Positions 62,640-64,000 of a stretch of 64,000 nt of DNA are shown here, in pieces. The notes below the pieces were generated by a model. The model searched no databases. It was given only the letters and a program-made list of their open reading frames with translations, and was not told the DNA's origin. Source of the DNA: Bacillus sp. RAR_GA_16 (GTDB lineage Bacteria > Bacillota > Bacilli > Bacillales > Guptibacillaceae); the NCBI RefSeq assembly GCF_020165985.1, contig NZ_JAIUKZ010000015.1, forward strand, positions 372,001-436,000, given 5' to 3'. The translations under genes were made by a program, and so were the position numbers. How positions within the stretch are numbered: position 1 is the stretch's first letter; the number at the start of each line of letters is the position of its first letter.

Positions 62640-64000
62640 TTATCCCAACCGGTCCTGTACCTTACTCATAACCGATTTTCTAAGATCAGCTAGTTTACTT
62701 TGGCTGTGTTCTAAATGCTCTCCATTCACTCCAAAATAAAATTTCACTTTTGGCTCTGTACCTGAAGGACGCAGACAGAACCATGAGCCATCTTCAAGTT
62801 TATACTTTAGTACATTTGAAGTAGGTAAATCAATTGGCTCACTTTCCCCTTGTTTTAGATACGTTCTTTTACTTATCTCATAATCCTCTACACTATGAAT
62901 GGCTATCCCAGCTGCTTCAGTAGGTGGCTCTTCACGGAACTTCGCCAGTAAGGAGACGATTTTTTCCGCTCCTTCTTTCCCTTTTAACGTTAACGACTCA
63001 AGACCTTCTTGATAATAGCCATACTGCTCAAATACTTCAAGAAGTCCGTCATAAAGCGTCATGCCTTTCGATTTATAATATGCAGCTACTTCTGCGGCAA
63101 CAAGACAAGCTTGAACAGCATCCTTGTCCCGAACGAAATCCCCAACGAGGTAGCCATAGCTCTCTTCATAACCGAATAAGAAAGTATGCTCTCCAGTTGT
63201 TTCAAACTCCTTGATTTTTTCACCAATAAACTTAAATCCAGTTAGTGTATCAAATGAAGTCAGACCATTATCTTCTGCAATCTTACGACCAATCTCAGAA
63301 GTTACAATGGTCTTAAGCACTGCCCCATTTTGTGGAAGTTCCCCATTTTCTTTTTTCTGGGTAATGATATAATTCAAAAGAAGAGCACCGGTTTGGTTCC
63401 CAGTCAGAACAACGTACTTTCCTTCTTTATTCTTGACGGCTACACCCACACGGTCTGCATCAGGGTCAGTTGCTAATAGCACGTCTGCATCCTGCTGCTC
63501 CCCATATTGAATAGCAAATTCAAATGCCGCATGTTCTTCAGGGTTTGGGGAAGAGACTGTAGAGAAATTCGGATCAGGCTTCTCCTGTTCTTCTACCACC
63601 GTAACGTTTTTAAATCCGTACGCTTTAAGTCCTTCTCTAACAGGGATATTACCGGTTCCATGTAAAGGTGTAAAAACGATCTTTAACTGCTCGCCCATTT
63701 CAGAAAGTAGTGTCTGATTTACGCGTAACGTTTTTAATTGTTCTACATATTGCCTGTCAATCTCTTTGCCAATCATTTTAATGAGGCCTTTGCCCTTCAA
63801 TTCGCTTTCAGAAGAAACCGATACATCTAACTCATTCTCTACGCCATCAACATAGGAAATCACTTCAGCTGCCTCTTTAGGTGGGAGCTGTCCGCCATCC
63901 TCACCATATACTTTGTATCCATTATATTCTGGCGGATTATGACTTGCCGTGATAACGATTCCAGCACAGGCGTTTAATGTGCGTACCGCAAAGGAAAGCT
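62640..64000 (-). CDS. pgcA: Phosphoglucomutase/phosphomannomutase PgcA (5' end outside the window)
   Basis: Alpha-phosphohexomutase interconverting glucose-6-phosphate and glucose-1-phosphate, for lipoteichoic-acid and glycolipid synthesis in B. subtilis. The frame continues through 63864-64000: near the edge [20 protein letters not shown] contains the phosphoserine site. The metal loop is [10 protein letters not shown], the sugar loop GYEESYGY, and the C-terminal phosphate site [12 protein letters not shown]. About 453 of about 580 residues are seen. Confidence 0.93.
   Translation of the reverse strand, partial: LSFAVRTLNACAGIVITASHNPPEYNGYKVYGEDGGQLPPKEAAEVISYVDGVENELDVSVSSESELKGKGLIKMIGKEIDRQYVEQLKTLRVNQTLLSEMGEQLKIVFTPLHGTGNIPVREGLKAYGFKNVTVVEEQEKPDPNFSTVSSPNPEEHAAFEFAIQYGEQQDADVLLATDPDADRVGVAVKNKEGKYVVLTGNQTGALLLNYIITQKKENGELPQNGAVLKTIVTSEIGRKIAEDNGLTSFDTLTGFKFIGEKIKEFETTGEHTFLFGYEESYGYLVGDFVRDKDAVQACLVAAEVAAYYKSKGMTLYDGLLEVFEQYGYYQEGLESLTLKGKEGAEKIVSLLAKFREEPPTEAAGIAIHSVEDYEISKRTYLKQGESEPIDLPTSNVLKYKLEDGSWFCLRPSGTEPKVKFYFGVNGEHLEHSQSKLADLRKSVMSKVQDRLG

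Overview
The window looks like chromosome from a low-GC, endospore-forming Bacillaceae bacterium (Firmicutes). Three things point there: Shine-Dalgarno sites of the AAAGGAGG type before nearly every gene, spore genes (spoVR, an alpha/beta SASP, yheC/yheD, yhaL), and gene order that follows Bacillus subtilis closely but in rearranged blocks. I cannot name the species. No rRNA, tRNA, insertion sequence, prophage or CRISPR array is visible. The window cuts one gene at each edge (the N-terminus of a small membrane-type ORF on the left, pgcA on the right).

Layout. (1) 0.2-8.6 kb: late haem synthesis hemE-hemH-hemY, pbpF, divergent hmoB, a two-PRC-barrel protein and a formate/nitrite-type channel. 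(2) 8.6-15.1 kb: YhgE/Pip membrane protein, lipid kinase, PAP2 phosphatase, DUF3243, PfpI-like, ferritin-like and EcsC proteins. (3) 15.1-37.5 kb: the B. subtilis ecsBA-hit-serC-trpP-yhaH-scoC-yhaIJ-prsA-yhaLMNOPQ block, almost complete, with extras: a gamma-glutamylcyclotransferase-like protein, a YpmS-like protein, an MFS exporter and a CssRS-type two-component system. The trpP leader carries regularly spaced GAG triplets typical of a TRAP-binding site. (4) 37.5-47.9 kb: aldehyde dehydrogenase, HAD phosphatase, yheA-yheB, then four tandem YheC/YheD ATP-grasp paralogues followed by yheE. (5) 48-52.4 kb: PucR-type regulator with msmX, a polar amino-acid ABC pair lacking its own ATPase, a SASP. 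(6) 52.4-53.0 kb: a 600-bp gene-free stretch with three and a half tandem palindromic units of about 120 bp, followed by five TTCCGCGA boxes on a 20-21 bp period. (7) 53-64 kb: KtrB-type K+ channel, hydrolase, spoVR, yocS, MscS-type channel, EamA exporter, TlpA/ResA-like thioredoxin, CstR-like regulator, pgcA.

How the genes connect. The middle block joins secretion (EcsAB, PrsA, ScoC, CssRS-like) with DNA/RNA maintenance (YhaM, YhaN-YhaO). Two well-conserved genes, prsA and yhaQ, each carry one extra base that breaks the frame. Two such hits in conserved genes argue first for assembly error and only second for real mutation. The most unusual things here are the covarying tandem palindromes with the phased TTCCGCGA array, the four-member ATP-grasp cluster, a pair of dispersed palindromic repeats (about 10.97 kb and 40.03 kb), the TRAP-like leader, and two gene-free stretches that look like structured RNAs.
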